Part shown: one piece after another, positions 1 to 10,343 of the stretch
How positions within the stretch are numbered: position 1 is the stretch's first letter
How the letters are laid out: every line of letters starts with the position of its first letter
DNA from: Agroathelia rolfsii
Lineage: Eukaryota; Basidiomycota; Agaricomycetes; Amylocorticiales; Amylocorticiaceae
DNA length: 64,000 bases
Direction: 5' to 3'
Assembly (NCBI GenBank): GCA_018343915.1
Contig: JABRWF010000005.1
Span: 2,391,001 to 2,455,000 of the forward strand
Program-made: the position numbers and the translations under genes
Notes under the pieces: generated by a model
Told to the model about the DNA's origin: nothing
Databases searched by the model: none
What the model saw: the letters and a program-made list of their open reading frames with translations, nothing else

Positions 1-146
1 ATTATTTTTCATTGAAAGAATGTATACTAGTTGCAACGGATAGTCCGATAATGCAATGCAAATAAAGAGTGTGTATGTATAACGAATGTAGAGTCACATT
101 CTAGAAGATTCCATTCCTCTTCCCAATAAAGCCCAAAGATGAAATT

Positions 147-1222
147 TTAGTAGCCAAAGATGCTCAAGATGACATTGATGTTGAGAATGTTGAGAACATC
201 GAGGGTGATCAAAACATTGAGGTAGACAACGAGCTTGACGTAGATGGCCACTGCAAGGCCAACGTAGACGGAGGCGCACAGCTTGAGGATAACGGTGATG
301 AAGGCGGCGATGTCGACACTGAAAAGCAGATCCTCATTAATAAACCACATCTCTATGTCACGTAGACATCAACTTACACAAGGACAGCGAGGAGCGACTG
401 GAATGCGCCGACACCGCTACCTGCAACCTTAACGACGGCAGTGATAGCAAGGAGGATAGCAATGCAAAGCTCAGTGACCACAGACACGAAAGCGTCGATG
501 GTCAAGCTACCGGAGCCATTTGATGCAGCAATGATGACAGAGACATCAACGTTAACAAGATCATTAAGGCTGACGATAGCCTTCTGGAGGACAACGTGGA
601 TGTCAGTCATAATGGGCTCGATCACCTCAGTGGTGCAGTTGCCGGAGACGACATTTTCTATATAGTCGATAAATAGCATATCTTACGGGCATTCAAGTGT
701 TCACTTACGGAGCGCCTGAATACGATCTCCAACGTTCGTATTGACAATTTCAACTATGCCGATAACACCAATGTTGAGGTCAACATCAAGACCGGCACCA
801 GAGCCAGAGTTGGAGCAAGCACTGCAGCTACCAGTGTTTACTGGGCTTGTAGGCACGGCGACCGAGGAGGTCACAACGTTCGTGACAGTGCTTGTCGCAC
901 CACCGATCACGCTAGTGATGGTCTGCGTTCCCAAGTTTTTGGTGATGGTCGTAGTACCAAGGTTGATGGTGGAGGTACCAAGGTTCTTGGTGACAGTCGT
1001 CGTGCCCAAGTTGATAGTGGAAGTGCCCAGGTTGTTGGTAACCGTGGTCGTACCCAAGTTGATAGTAGAAGTGCCGATGGTGGTGGCACTAGCCTGGTCA
1101 CTACCAAGAGTGAGAGTGTTAACGTTGGTAGGATCATCGCTAGGGCATGGTACGGGGCTGGCACCAGTGAAGGCGCTGAGAGCAAGGGCGGCAAGGCCGG
1201 AGAGGAGAGCAAAAGAGCGCAT
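147..1222 (-). CDS. Small secreted hydrophobic protein with internal 16-residue repeats (paralogue 1)
   Basis: Function unknown. Model: exons 1222-709, 657-378 and 318-147, about 321 residues, all junctions in phase. It opens with MRSFALLSGLAALALSAF, a typical signal peptide ending near SPVPCPS. Residues of roughly 48-105 are a tandem array of a 16-residue unit built on GTSTINLGTTTVTKNL, rich in Thr. A Ser/Thr/Cys linker (CSACSNSGSG) follows. The C-terminal part (from NVVSGNCTTEV) is strongly hydrophobic, Val/Ile/Ala/Leu-rich, and matches the same part of the genes at 3383-4194 and 5198-6105, including the NCTTE motif. Acceptor 319-321 is chosen because it keeps the frame and aligns with the paralogues. 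The Thr-rich array is absent from the other two copies. Secretion is inferred; the hydrophobic tail could also sit in a membrane or at an interface. Confidence 0.8.
905..1080 (-). repeat. In-frame 48-base minisatellite inside paralogue 1
   Basis: About three and a half copies of a 48-base unit, each encoding 16 residues (TSTINLGTTTVT-N/K-NLG). Copies differ by a few bases and keep frame, so the array can change length without breaking the protein. The edges are approximate. Confidence 0.8.
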
Positions 1223-1341
1223 CTTGAAAAAAGGAATGGGCTTGGGGAAGGATGGAAAAGAATGTGGGGGTGAAGAACTGTGAGACAGCAGACGAATTGA
1301 CTCAGTGGTCAGTGTGGAGCTATCGTCGATCGCTGTGCAGG

Positions 1342-1348
1342 TTTTATA
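1342..1348 (-). promoter_or_regulatory. TATA box of paralogue 1
   Basis: TATAAAA on the minus strand about 120 bases before the start codon at 1222. The same spacing recurs in front of the other two paralogues, which supports a real core promoter. Confidence 0.55.
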
Positions 1349-3260
1349 CTATTTTCCAGTCATCGATTTTCGTGTCTCATACCGTATGTGGTTTTCGCCA
1401 GGAATAATTTACAAAAATCTGATTCGATCGCTTGTGGCGCAACTCGTCTAGCGATTCACGCAGCTTCTGTTCTATACGGCAGTCCTCCGCAGGTGCAAAA
1501 CAATGTAATTTAGGCGTGCTCTTGGAATGAAAGTGCGGCCCACGGTGAAACACCTTGTCGTAATGCTTGGTTGTGCTAAATAGGTAAGTGAGCATGAATA
1601 AATTCTTTAGCCCTCCCAAAGCGGCGTATAGCCCTTTCCGTGTTACACTGCCCAAGTTCAAGGGTCAATGGCAAGGCCTCGAACATTATAAAAAATTTGT
1701 GCTCTGCACGAGGTCAATAAAATGTGCCTGAAAATTTGAGGTTGTCCAATTACCCGTATAGAGAGTAGAAACAGCTGAGAATCTTTAATGGGTCATTTTT
1801 GGCAATTCCAGTTCACAAATAGAGTCGCTGTGTTTCACCCCTCATCCATTTTGCCAAGCACGCGATGTCAGCCATCATGCGGCAGCTTCCAGTAATCCAG
1901 AAGTCCAAGAAATATATAGAACTTAGACCAGAAGAACGACGACGCGGATTATAATGTAAACACTCTAGAAATTGTGCGCCTAATATTACCCGCGGTAATT
2001 CATGTAAAAACCACGGCATGCAGGGATGCAGCTGACAGAGTCGAAGATGCTCGATGCAGACACGGTGCCGAGAGTAGGACAAGTAATATCCTAGACAGGA
2101 CTAGAATGTTTTTCATTGCGTGAAGGGGGTGTGTTCTGTGTATACGTGGAATCGAGGTGCGTTGAGTACATTGAAGTCGCCGAGTCCGCACTGTCTGCAA
2201 TACATCCCGCAGCCTAAGACTCCGACGGCGGACATGGCCGTGGCATGTTGTCGCTAGTCGGGAATAGTATTTGCTTCCGAGACGTAAGAACATCTCCCGT
2301 TCTCTTTTCATGAGCTAATGCTTAGCTAAGCAAGCCAGAATGATGTCATATGCATGTTTTCAGTCGTGACTTGTTTGCCTAAGGGTGACCATAGCGCATT
2401 CTAGCCAGGGCTGGCTGAGCTCTGTCTCGTCTTTCCAAATCTAGTGGGCATGTCGACCCTTATCTCCGCCTACGGGGCTGTGGCGTTTTGCTCAGGAGGG
2501 AACTTGCGTTGAAACTAACCTTCCGCCCCTTTTAGTGACAGCCATACCATCCCCATCCCAAGGCGCTACATGTATTGTACATCGACCTCCATCCCTTAGG
2601 CACATTTTCCATACAATGTCTACCCTCTGATGATCATTAGTACATATACGGTCACTTAACCGGTTTCTTCAGCCCCTGGCGCATCTTCATGTCTGTTTTT
2701 AAAGAAATGTGTATACACTTTTTCAAGAGGCCTATGTGCTAGACCTGTCACATCCTCCTCTGATAGATCTCCTAGCGACTGAAGGTCTTGCCATGAACAC
2801 CGAGATGACCTGGCCTAAACTCCCTGTTCTTGACATGGCTAATTGGCTTAACTGAGCTTGACTTGACCAACCTAAGCCTGCTTGTTTGCTCGGGTCGGGA
2901 CTAAGCCTAGTGCCACCGCTTAAGGTAAATGAGTTTGACTGGGCATTATGTTCTAAACTAGCACAATCAACACTAGTCGATGTCAATTTCTGAAAATAAT
3001 TCATTTGCATTTGCTTGACTTGGAGTGTCCCGGCGTCCAGAAGGATTGTCGTAAAATTACTTCAACATTATCTTCAATTCTCGCCGCGGGGCTTGTCCGG
3101 TGTACCTACGATTCCTTGACATCCTTCCGTAAAGATGTTGTTTCTGCTCATGTTCCATCACTGAGGGAAGAAGCGATTCTAAGAAATCTGCAGCATGTTC
3201 ATGACACAAGGCCGGCGGCGAACATTGGTCTCGCGCAAGATACATGGCCTTGGCCGACAT
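1349..3260. other. Intergenic region between divergent paralogues 1 and 2
   Basis: About 1.9 kb between two outward-facing promoters. It contains short open frames on both strands, none with a recognisable domain, credible exon structure or protein-like composition. No repeat or RNA gene was seen. Confidence 0.5.
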
Positions 3261-3266
3261 GAAAGG

Positions 3267-3273
3267 TATATAA
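3267..3273 (+). promoter_or_regulatory. TATA box of paralogue 2
   Basis: TATATAA about 116 bases before the start at 3383, followed by a pyrimidine-rich leader typical of fungal 5' UTRs. Confidence 0.6.
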
Positions 3274-3382
3274 GCGCAACCAGAGGGACCTCCATTCAAC
3301 ATCGACTCACGAGTTTTCTCCTCAGTCTCCATTACTCACAGCCTAACCACACTCTTTCTTCCCCCGCCACATTCTTTCCAAG

Positions 3383-4194
3383 ATGCGCTCCTTCGCTATC
3401 CTGTCTGCCGTTGCTGCTTTCGCTTTCAGCGCAGTTTCTGCTGTCCCTTTTGTATCGTCTCGACACAATGTTAACGCAGAAGTTAACGCGTTGAACCACA
3501 TTCACTCCCCGCGCGATATGCCTAGTGTCCACGTCTGCCTCGGTAACTTCAAGTCCGAAATTACTGAAGCTGTTTTCTCGCTTCGTAAGTCTTCAGAAAA
3601 ATAAATTTGTGCATCAACTTAATTTTGCCGGTGCAGAGCATGTCACGTCGCAGAACTGCACAACTGAGGCCATTGCTCCACTTGCGGCTCTTATCCATGA
3701 TAAGACCACTCACACTGTCAGCCTGATATCAGCGCTAGCTGGCCAGGGAGCCTCGGCTATTCTCTGCAAGTCTGGTAGCACTGTCCTGTTGACTGTTAGC
3801 GAGTTGGCTGCTGTCATTGGAGACCTTGTTTGCGTAAGTAGCAATATTGTCGATATTTATCATAGGCTAACTTAAGTCCATCTATAGTTCATTCTGGCTG
3901 CTGTTGGTGCCGTTATCACTGTTGCCGGTGGTAACTTGTCCGTCGTGGCTTACCTCCTCTCTTGCATCCTGTGAGTCAAAGCTGAAAGTGGTAAATTGTC
4001 ATTTTCAACTAACGTTCATTCTATTTAGTGCGGACGTCTCTGCCCTGATTACTGTTTGTGTCCACGTTTGCGCACCCGTTGCTGTCGGCATTGCCGCTGC
4101 CATCTGGGTCAACATCAGCGCAGCTGTTAACGTTGTTGCGTGCCTTGGTGTCGTTGGTATCAAGGCCGCCGTCGGATTGAGCGTCGCCCTCTAA
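3383..4194 (+). CDS. Small secreted hydrophobic protein (paralogue 2)
   Basis: Function unknown. Four exons: 3383-3584, 3637-3833, 3888-3970, 4029-4194, giving 215 residues with every junction in phase and consensus GTAAGT/GTGAGT donors. MRSFAILSAVAAFAFSAVSA is a clear signal peptide. The mature part starts polar, then has a Cys-containing segment (TSQNCTTEA) and long Ala/Val/Ile/Leu stretches up to the C-terminus (VGIKAAVGLSVAL). Length and intron positions match the paralogue at 5198-6105; the gene at 147-1222 lacks one intron and has a Thr-rich insert. No catalytic motif is visible. It could be a surface-active or membrane-associated secreted protein; it lacks the eight-Cys pattern of hydrophobins. 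Confidence 0.85.
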
Positions 4195-4299
4195 TTCGAG
4201 GGATAAAATGTGGCCATCTCCTATTATTTCACATTCCTTTATTGTTTTTAAAATACTTAGCAATTAATATTATCTTTAAAGAGGTGTACTTGGTGTGAT

Positions 4300-4640
4300 C
4301 AAATGACTAGTGACTCTTGGCAGCTCTTTTTTGTATTTGTTGCAAGTATTCTCGGTGTGGTCTGGACATCGCATTTGCTGCCCAATCTCTCAGTTTATTT
4401 TATTAGCTTTCTATTTAGAAATAGATGTCAATATAGCTGAGTATCACAGCTTTGCATCGGTGCTGGTCAATATTCATGCTTCTGCGAATATTTCTAAGAG
4501 TGCATGCACTGGTGGTCTAATATTCATGAGTGCCATTTATTATCAACAAAACACCCAACATCAATGTTAGCATTACCCTTGTTGGCACTTACTTTTAAGC
4601 TGGTATTCAAGTTAGAGTAATCAACCAATTGACTTTTGGT
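4300..4640 (+). pseudogene. Possible decayed exon of the same secreted-protein family
   Basis: Just downstream of paralogue 2, a segment around 4410-4545 starts with CTATTTAG as the last exon of paralogue 2 does. It then aligns loosely by eye: the frame reads VNIHASANIS followed by a Cys and Gly-Gly, where the intact gene has VNISAAVNVV followed by Cys-Leu-Gly-Val. Many differences are C-to-T or G-to-A, the segment is A/T-rich, and no start or upstream exon is visible. I infer a dead tandem copy; the similarity is weak and could be chance. Confidence 0.35.
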
Positions 4641-5190
4641 TATCTGCTTGTAAGCTGCCAAGGGTGGGGCTGTTATACCAGAAATTCAAGAGGTACTTGC
4701 CCGATCAGAGTGTGAACATTAAGATTACGGTACTTTGCATCATAGAATTCACAGCAAACTATGCTTTGTGTACTATCAGGTACTCGATATCATGGGGATT
4801 ACTACATTTGCTGCATTAACAGTACAAGTTTCATCACTAGTACAAAACAAACCCAATTTCAATAGGATGGATATAGGCTCAGAAGATTACAAAGAAATAT
4901 GCACTATATTTACGGTTATTGACCGGTCGCAAGTAGTGAGCACTGTGTAAACAATTGTGCTAAATCATGTTCCAAAAATCAGCTTTGTGCTTTGCTTATA
5001 TTTCATACTATGGAGAAGCATAGTAGATGACACATTATCGAGAAGAGATATTACTCTACAAGATTCCCCTATTCAATAGGGATATACTAAACGGATGGGG
5101 TATACACGAATTAAATCTAGTCAGGGCAACAAAGAGAAATGCACTTGGCCAGAAACAGTGATGTGCACTGCGATGGTTGAGTAATTAATG
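4641..5190. other. A/T-rich intergenic stretch
   Basis: No supported gene. Composition is richer in A/T than the flanking genes. Possibly further remains of the secreted-protein family, but no alignable motif was found. Confidence 0.4.
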
Positions 5191-5197
5191 AAGGAAT

Positions 5198-6105
5198 TTA
5201 AACACCAAGGACGGAGATCAGGGGACCAAGGCCAAGGCCGAGAGTGCTAAGGGTCTGGAGGACATCACCCACGACGCCGAGAAGTGCACCCAGGAGGTCA
5301 CCCAGAACGGAAGAGACGATGGCCAGGACGGCGCTAACAAGACCAGCGACATCGGATCTATTCAAAGCATTTATCAGTCAACGGGTCTCCCTGGATAGGA
5401 ACTATTATCCAAAAACTTACACAACGACGCCAAGGAGGGACTGGATACCACTCAGTTGACCGCTAGAAGCAGCCTTGAGTACTGCGGCAAGGGCTGCGAG
5501 GACAGTCTGAAATACAATGAGACAGTTGTAACAAGGAAAAATATGGACAAATTCTATACCGAAATAACGCTTCCCAGAACTTGAGCGAGCTGGGACTCGG
5601 TCACCTGGCCAGCGCTACCGACAGCGGCGAGGACGACGGAGAGATCCTTCCCGGCCAAAGCCTTAACATCCGTAATCGTGCCCTTGATATAGCTTGACAA
5701 AGCCTGGATCTTCGGGCCAACGACATCAGTCGTAGCATTGGAGGCAGATAAACATGCTTGACATACAACGTTAATATCTGTGTTACAACATATGAAAAGA
5801 CAACATTATTGCTTACAAAGCTCAGATGCGATCGGTGCGACATTGGTTGAGAGTTTGTTCAGGATAGTCATGAGGCTATCCGTGGTATCGTTGTCGCGAC
5901 TGACGAGCTTGGAAACAGCACTATCGACTGTGCCAGCAGGGTTGGTCGCGACATCTGATGCAATTGCCTCTACAGACCCAACAGGATCTGCAAGAACATC
6001 ATTTACAGTACTTGATACCTGGTTGACAGCATCAAGCGGCGCCGCCGAGGTGAGAGCGCTAAAAGCAAGTGTGACGATAGTGGAGAAAACAGCAAAGGAG
6101 CGCAT
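5198..6105 (-). CDS. Small secreted hydrophobic protein (paralogue 3)
   Basis: Function unknown. Exons 6105-5817, 5777-5560, 5506-5421, 5357-5198 give 250 residues with phases 1, 0, 2 as in the neighbouring paralogue on the plus strand. Signal peptide MRSFAVFSTIVTLAFSALTSA, then an acidic/polar segment, a Cys pair (VCQACLSASNATTD), and a hydrophobic C-terminal half (LSAVLAIVSSVLGDLLGALL) that ends GPLISVLGV. The donor GTATAG at 5559-5554 is chosen over an earlier GTTATT because the included VIS residues align with the paralogues. No enzymatic motif is visible. The head-to-head and tail-to-tail order of the three copies indicates local duplication with inversion. Confidence 0.82.
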
Positions 6106-6215
6106 CGTGATAAAAAGAATGTGGATCGTCTGGAGAGACTGGTGGAGTATTGTGTAGTGTATAGGGTGATGTGGGTGAGGATGTTAGTATAGCTATGTCT
6201 TTAACTATGACCAGG

Positions 6216-6222
6216 TTTTATA
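6216..6222 (-). promoter_or_regulatory. TATA box of paralogue 3
   Basis: TATAAAA on the minus strand about 111 bases before the start codon at 6105, the same layout as in paralogues 1 and 2. Confidence 0.55.
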
Positions 6223-7866
6223 GCATTGGATACGTGCCCTCGTTGACCACGTTGACTACTTGAAACACAGATCCGTAAGAAGCCTGATTTCAAAATAGGG
6301 TTAGCTAGCGTAATACAACCATGACGTCGCTACTTGAAGCTTGAAGAAGTAACGATAGCAGGAAGTTCGTCAAGTTCAAGCAACAGAGTGAGGCTAGCTG
6401 TAGCAAGCTAAACGAGCTCCGGTGGAGCAAATGTTGAGAAGAGGGCAGCCAGATTAGACTTAAAAGGGCCGGTAAGCTTCGCGATGTAGCGCATCATCGC
6501 ATGTGTGGCGAAAGTGTGAATCATGATCTTCAAGTATCAATTCGAGTGGTCTATTTCGGTGGAGGGCATTATTTCAAGCATAAGAAAGTGACAGTTGAAT
6601 CTGTTATTATATCTGCCATTGTGCCCAATTTTTGCGCATCTGAAAATGGCGTAGCGTATTCGATATCAGAGGATAGAGACAACTACAACGCAGGTTGCCT
6701 GTCGTGCTAGAATCGTCGTACTGATCAATCTTGGTGTAATCGAAGAGTTGGACATACGCTTCTAGCATGATATCCGCAAGCAATCGCGCTTTGCTTTTCT
6801 CCGTGGAAAACCTGTCTTGGAGTCCGTTGCCATGTAAGTCTGTGGAGCGGAAAGCATCGCTTGACCAGACAGAAAAAGAAGAATTAGTGATTTGATTTTC
6901 TTGGTGCGATGAAATACGATAATCGAGGGGGATGAAACTACGCGAGATCATCAGGCCATTCCGTTGTCATCTTTAGCTCCGTCCCGCACATACAACAGGG
7001 ACGTATCCGATGGAAGCAGCCCACCGACACTAGCAAAAATCAAAAAAAAAAAAAAATTATTATTTTACAAGACTTTGTTCAGCGGCTTTTCAGCTGCCAG
7101 GTGGTGTGGAGTATTATTGATGCAAGCAATGCGAGTAGCCGCTTGAGAGACTTAATTTAATTTTTGGAGCCTTCAGCCCTGGACGACTACTAAGATTGAA
7201 AAATTTGAAACCGACTAATGAAGTCAAGAGTGCTACCAGCTGAGCGGGGAGGTCAAATTATTTTAGCATGAGATGTTGATGCGACAATTGAGATTATGAC
7301 CAACAACACCATTTGGGTGGGACATTCTAGCGTTCATCCACTTGGAGGTAATGTCCCCCAACTTATCCTGTACCAAAAGCATAACAACAGTCAACAACCC
7401 CGAATAAAGTTAGGTAGAAAAAAAAATGAAGCTCAGAGCTCCAAGAAAGCATTGAGACCGCCCCGCTGTTTTTATATGCTGTAATCGGCAGGTAAGGTCA
7501 AACCAGAAACGTCGCCAAAAAAAGCCGTATAGTATTTTTGTCCAGCTAAAATTACGATAGAAATGCATGTTTGCGACTGAGAATCACGTTTCCCGGTTAT
7601 TCCAGCCTGAATGGCGTCCAAATGAACTAATGATTCCTTCACATAGTATTTATCAACCAGAGCATGCTTGGGCGGCCAAGTAATCCTACATAACGCAATT
7701 GTCTGTAAGATGCGACACGATAAACGAGTAATTGGGTGACTGCTCATTCGATGATTGGCTTTTACCGTTGGAAGTCCGCCCAGCGACGCGGTAGACGCCG
7801 TGCCAGTGCTACAAAGCTGCTTTATCGTCACATATACTAGTACAAAACAGTTGACTTGCACAGGCT
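6223..7866. other. Intergenic region with an A-tract
   Basis: About 1.6 kb with no gene I can support. A run of about 15 A residues lies near 7038-7053. Short open frames here lack domains and plausible splice sites. Confidence 0.45.
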
Positions 7867-9385
7867 ATGGGTCTCAACGTTTTCCCATCACTGGAAACCT
7901 TCGCCAAGGTCATTATATTGTCTTGAATATAAGACACCACTACTAAGACAGTCTCTGATAGGGTGCTTTTGCAACCACTGCTGGCATATCCACTGTTGGT
8001 ACGCCTTAAGTTGTCGGTTGGGCGTACTGTGAAGAAGCTATCGTCTAAGTCCTTGACACTATAGGCGTTGGACTGCTATACTATGGACAAAACTACCTAA
8101 TATATCCTTCTTCGTTCCCTCCTGGCTCAAGAATGGGTCAGCGATCTTCGTCCAGCTCCATTCCGTTACTTGTGCTTACTGTGTGTAGAGGTCCCTTTGC
8201 CAACCCAGTTCGGCCTCGAATACGAAGATCTCGTGTTGACCACCTCGGACGACGTTAAGCTTCGGTGTTACCTGATGACACAAAAACGTCCTGAGAAGGA
8301 TTTTCCTGGGGTCGAGCATTTTGCTACTGACGAGGAAGTGAGTGCGTGTTAACCGTTCTATGTGTATTGAAGGCGATAACTCAAGGGAGAACATATATTA
8401 TCATAGTTTGCGGCGTCTAGACCGACTGTGATTATGTTTCATGGTAATGGAGGCAACCACGGGCATCGTATACCCCTGGCCAAAGTGTTCTACGTCCGGA
8501 TGGGGTGTAATGTGTTGATGATGTCATATAGAGGGTAGGCTGTAGGAGGTTGGTCCTGTGTGTATATGTCCTGACCCGTTTGCTCTTAGATATGGTCTTT
8601 CTGAAGGATCACCATCCGAAAAAGGTTCGTGTGATGACTGCTTCTCCCATTATCCTATCTCATGGCGTGTCTATCTAGGACTTCAGATTGATGCACAGAC
8701 TGCCCTTGACTGGGTCAAGTCCAGCAAACGTTTGTCAAACACACCAGTAGTATGTTTCATGGTTTACCCTTGGTTGAATACGTCGCTAAGATACCTTCAT
8801 AGTATCTCTATGGTCAGTCTATAGGAGGCGCGGTCGCTATTGACCTTGCCAGTAGAAACCCAGACAAGGTCAGCCTATCTCTCTCGCATCTTGCGGATCT
8901 ATATACCTAACCTTTGGGTATTACAGATCCATGCCTTGATACTAGAAAACACATTTACTTCCCTCCCGAGTCTCGTCCCCCATGCCCTTCCCATGCTTGG
9001 TCCATTCGCCTTCCTATGTCACCAAAAATGGGATTCGCTTTCCAAGATTCCAGTTATACCATCCAAGATGCCCGTCCTGATGCTCAGTGGTCTGCTTGAC
9101 GAAGTTGTTCCCAAAGAGCACATGCGCGTCTTGTGGGAAGCCGTGGCCAAAGAGCGCGGAGGTGTCATTCAAGCTGTGCCGACCGCGGAGAACGTGGATG
9201 GAATGGAGATAACAAGGGGCGGTACTAAGTTTCTCGAGTTCCCTAACGGTGCCCATAGTGAGTAGTTTTTTCATGCCTCTTCATTGTGACCGTGCTTAAG
9301 ATTGGTTGATCGCCCAGATGATACATGCGTTCAGAGAGGTTACTGGGATGCTATCACTGAGTTTATCGCTGCCACGTTCGAGTGA
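7867..9385 (+). CDS. BEM46/ABHD13-like alpha/beta-hydrolase
   Basis: Probable membrane-anchored serine hydrolase of the BEM46 (ABHD13) family; the physiological substrate of this family is not established. Ten exons keep frame: 7867-7908, 7962-7998, 8065-8136, 8189-8337, 8407-8534, 8590-8624, 8679-8749, 8803-8868, 8927-9257, 9318-9385, giving 332 residues, close to the family length. An N-terminal hydrophobic anchor (residues about 17-32) precedes the conserved YYGQNYLIYPSSFPPGSR. The oxyanion-side motif is FHGNGGNHGHR; the nucleophile Ser lies in YGQSIGGA; Asp is in SGLLDEVVP and His in NGAHND, a complete triad. The start at 7867 gives a 14-codon first exon whose splice restores the reading frame. 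Next gene is 265 bases away on the other strand, tail to tail. Confidence 0.93.
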
Positions 9386-9650
9386 GTTCGTTGATGCTGG
9401 GTCGTGGAGAGATACGGTTCCTTGGTGCATGGACACTTTTTTTCACTTGCTTTTCTCGTTTTGGAATACATTAGCATACATATCGTTACTTTTCTCAATC
9501 CAAGACTCCCGTTATCAGTCTCATCTCAAAGACGGGGATTTGCTTTCACATATGAATGGGGTGATGACGTATTTACATGAATAACGTTGAATAAATTCCC
9601 GGATGGGGCCATAGGACGATGATCTATGAAATAGAGTATAAAAACACGCT

Positions 9651-10044
9651 TCACGACTCCAAGCTATACGTGTTCTTTTCCAGCTGATGGATGATGAATG
9701 TTATAGTAGTGGCACCAGTAGATTTTCAGTCAGAACAAAAAAGAAGCGGACTAACCTCAGCCTCAAGCTCGGCGCGTACGCGGTATTCTTCGTCGGCACG
9801 GATGACGATGTGGAAGTCATCAAGGTCCTCGATGATGAACGGTTCTCGCTCGTTCATAGCGGCCAAGATTTGCTTCACGGCCGGGTCACTACGTCATTGC
9901 ATTATAGTCTACCATTTACCTGAGCTGCACCCTTGATGATACTGGGGAAAAAGACACACCATGTCATTAGAACCCCTAGTCTATTTGTCAGTTTGGGACG
10001 GACACCTATGGAAGCCTGCTCCACGCACCTTTGATGGCCTTCAT
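9651..10044 (-). CDS. TFB5: TFIIH subunit Tfb5 (GTF2H5/TTDA family)
   Basis: The smallest core subunit of TFIIH, which binds Tfb2 and supports nucleotide excision repair and transcription. Four small exons on the minus strand: 10044-10029, 9941-9920, 9888-9756, 9683-9651, total 67 residues against about 70 in the family. It starts MKAIK; the core DPAVKQILAAMNE leads into the diagnostic FIIEDLDDFHIVIRADEEY and ends LEKNTYSLES. The second exon is only 22 bases. The segment it encodes replaces the usual short hydrophobic strand after KAIKG, so that junction is the least certain part, though the phases of all three introns agree. Identification rests on the FIIEDLDD block and total length. The gene is too small and too split to be seen as one open frame. 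Confidence 0.85.
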
Positions 10045-10343
10045 GGTGGTGGTGTCTCTCCAAGCCGGGTATGTGCCAGTGGTGACTGTATGATGGAATG
10101 CCCGAGGATGCTATCGGAGGAGATGTGAAAACGAGGGTGCTGGAGCCGGAAGCGGATACAAGCCATTGGCGCTGGCGCCGCCTCACGCTCAGAGCTCACT
10201 GGCTCCTTTTACCTGTATAATTCATCTACAAAATAGTATATAAGGCCTGGGACGGGAGAGCCATGATTAGACGCACATCTGCAATTTTCACAGCTACAAG
10301 AAAACTCCTATATCTTCAGCATCGTTTTCAACTTGTTCCAAGG

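Noticed and set aside
741..1283. 180-codon open frame on the plus strand
   Set aside because: It is antisense to the Thr-rich repeat of paralogue 1; its own repetitiveness is a mirror of that array. No signal peptide or introns.
2000..2311. 103-codon basic open frame on the minus strand
   Set aside because: Arg/His/Ser-rich shadow-like composition, no homologous feature recognised, no promoter or splice support.
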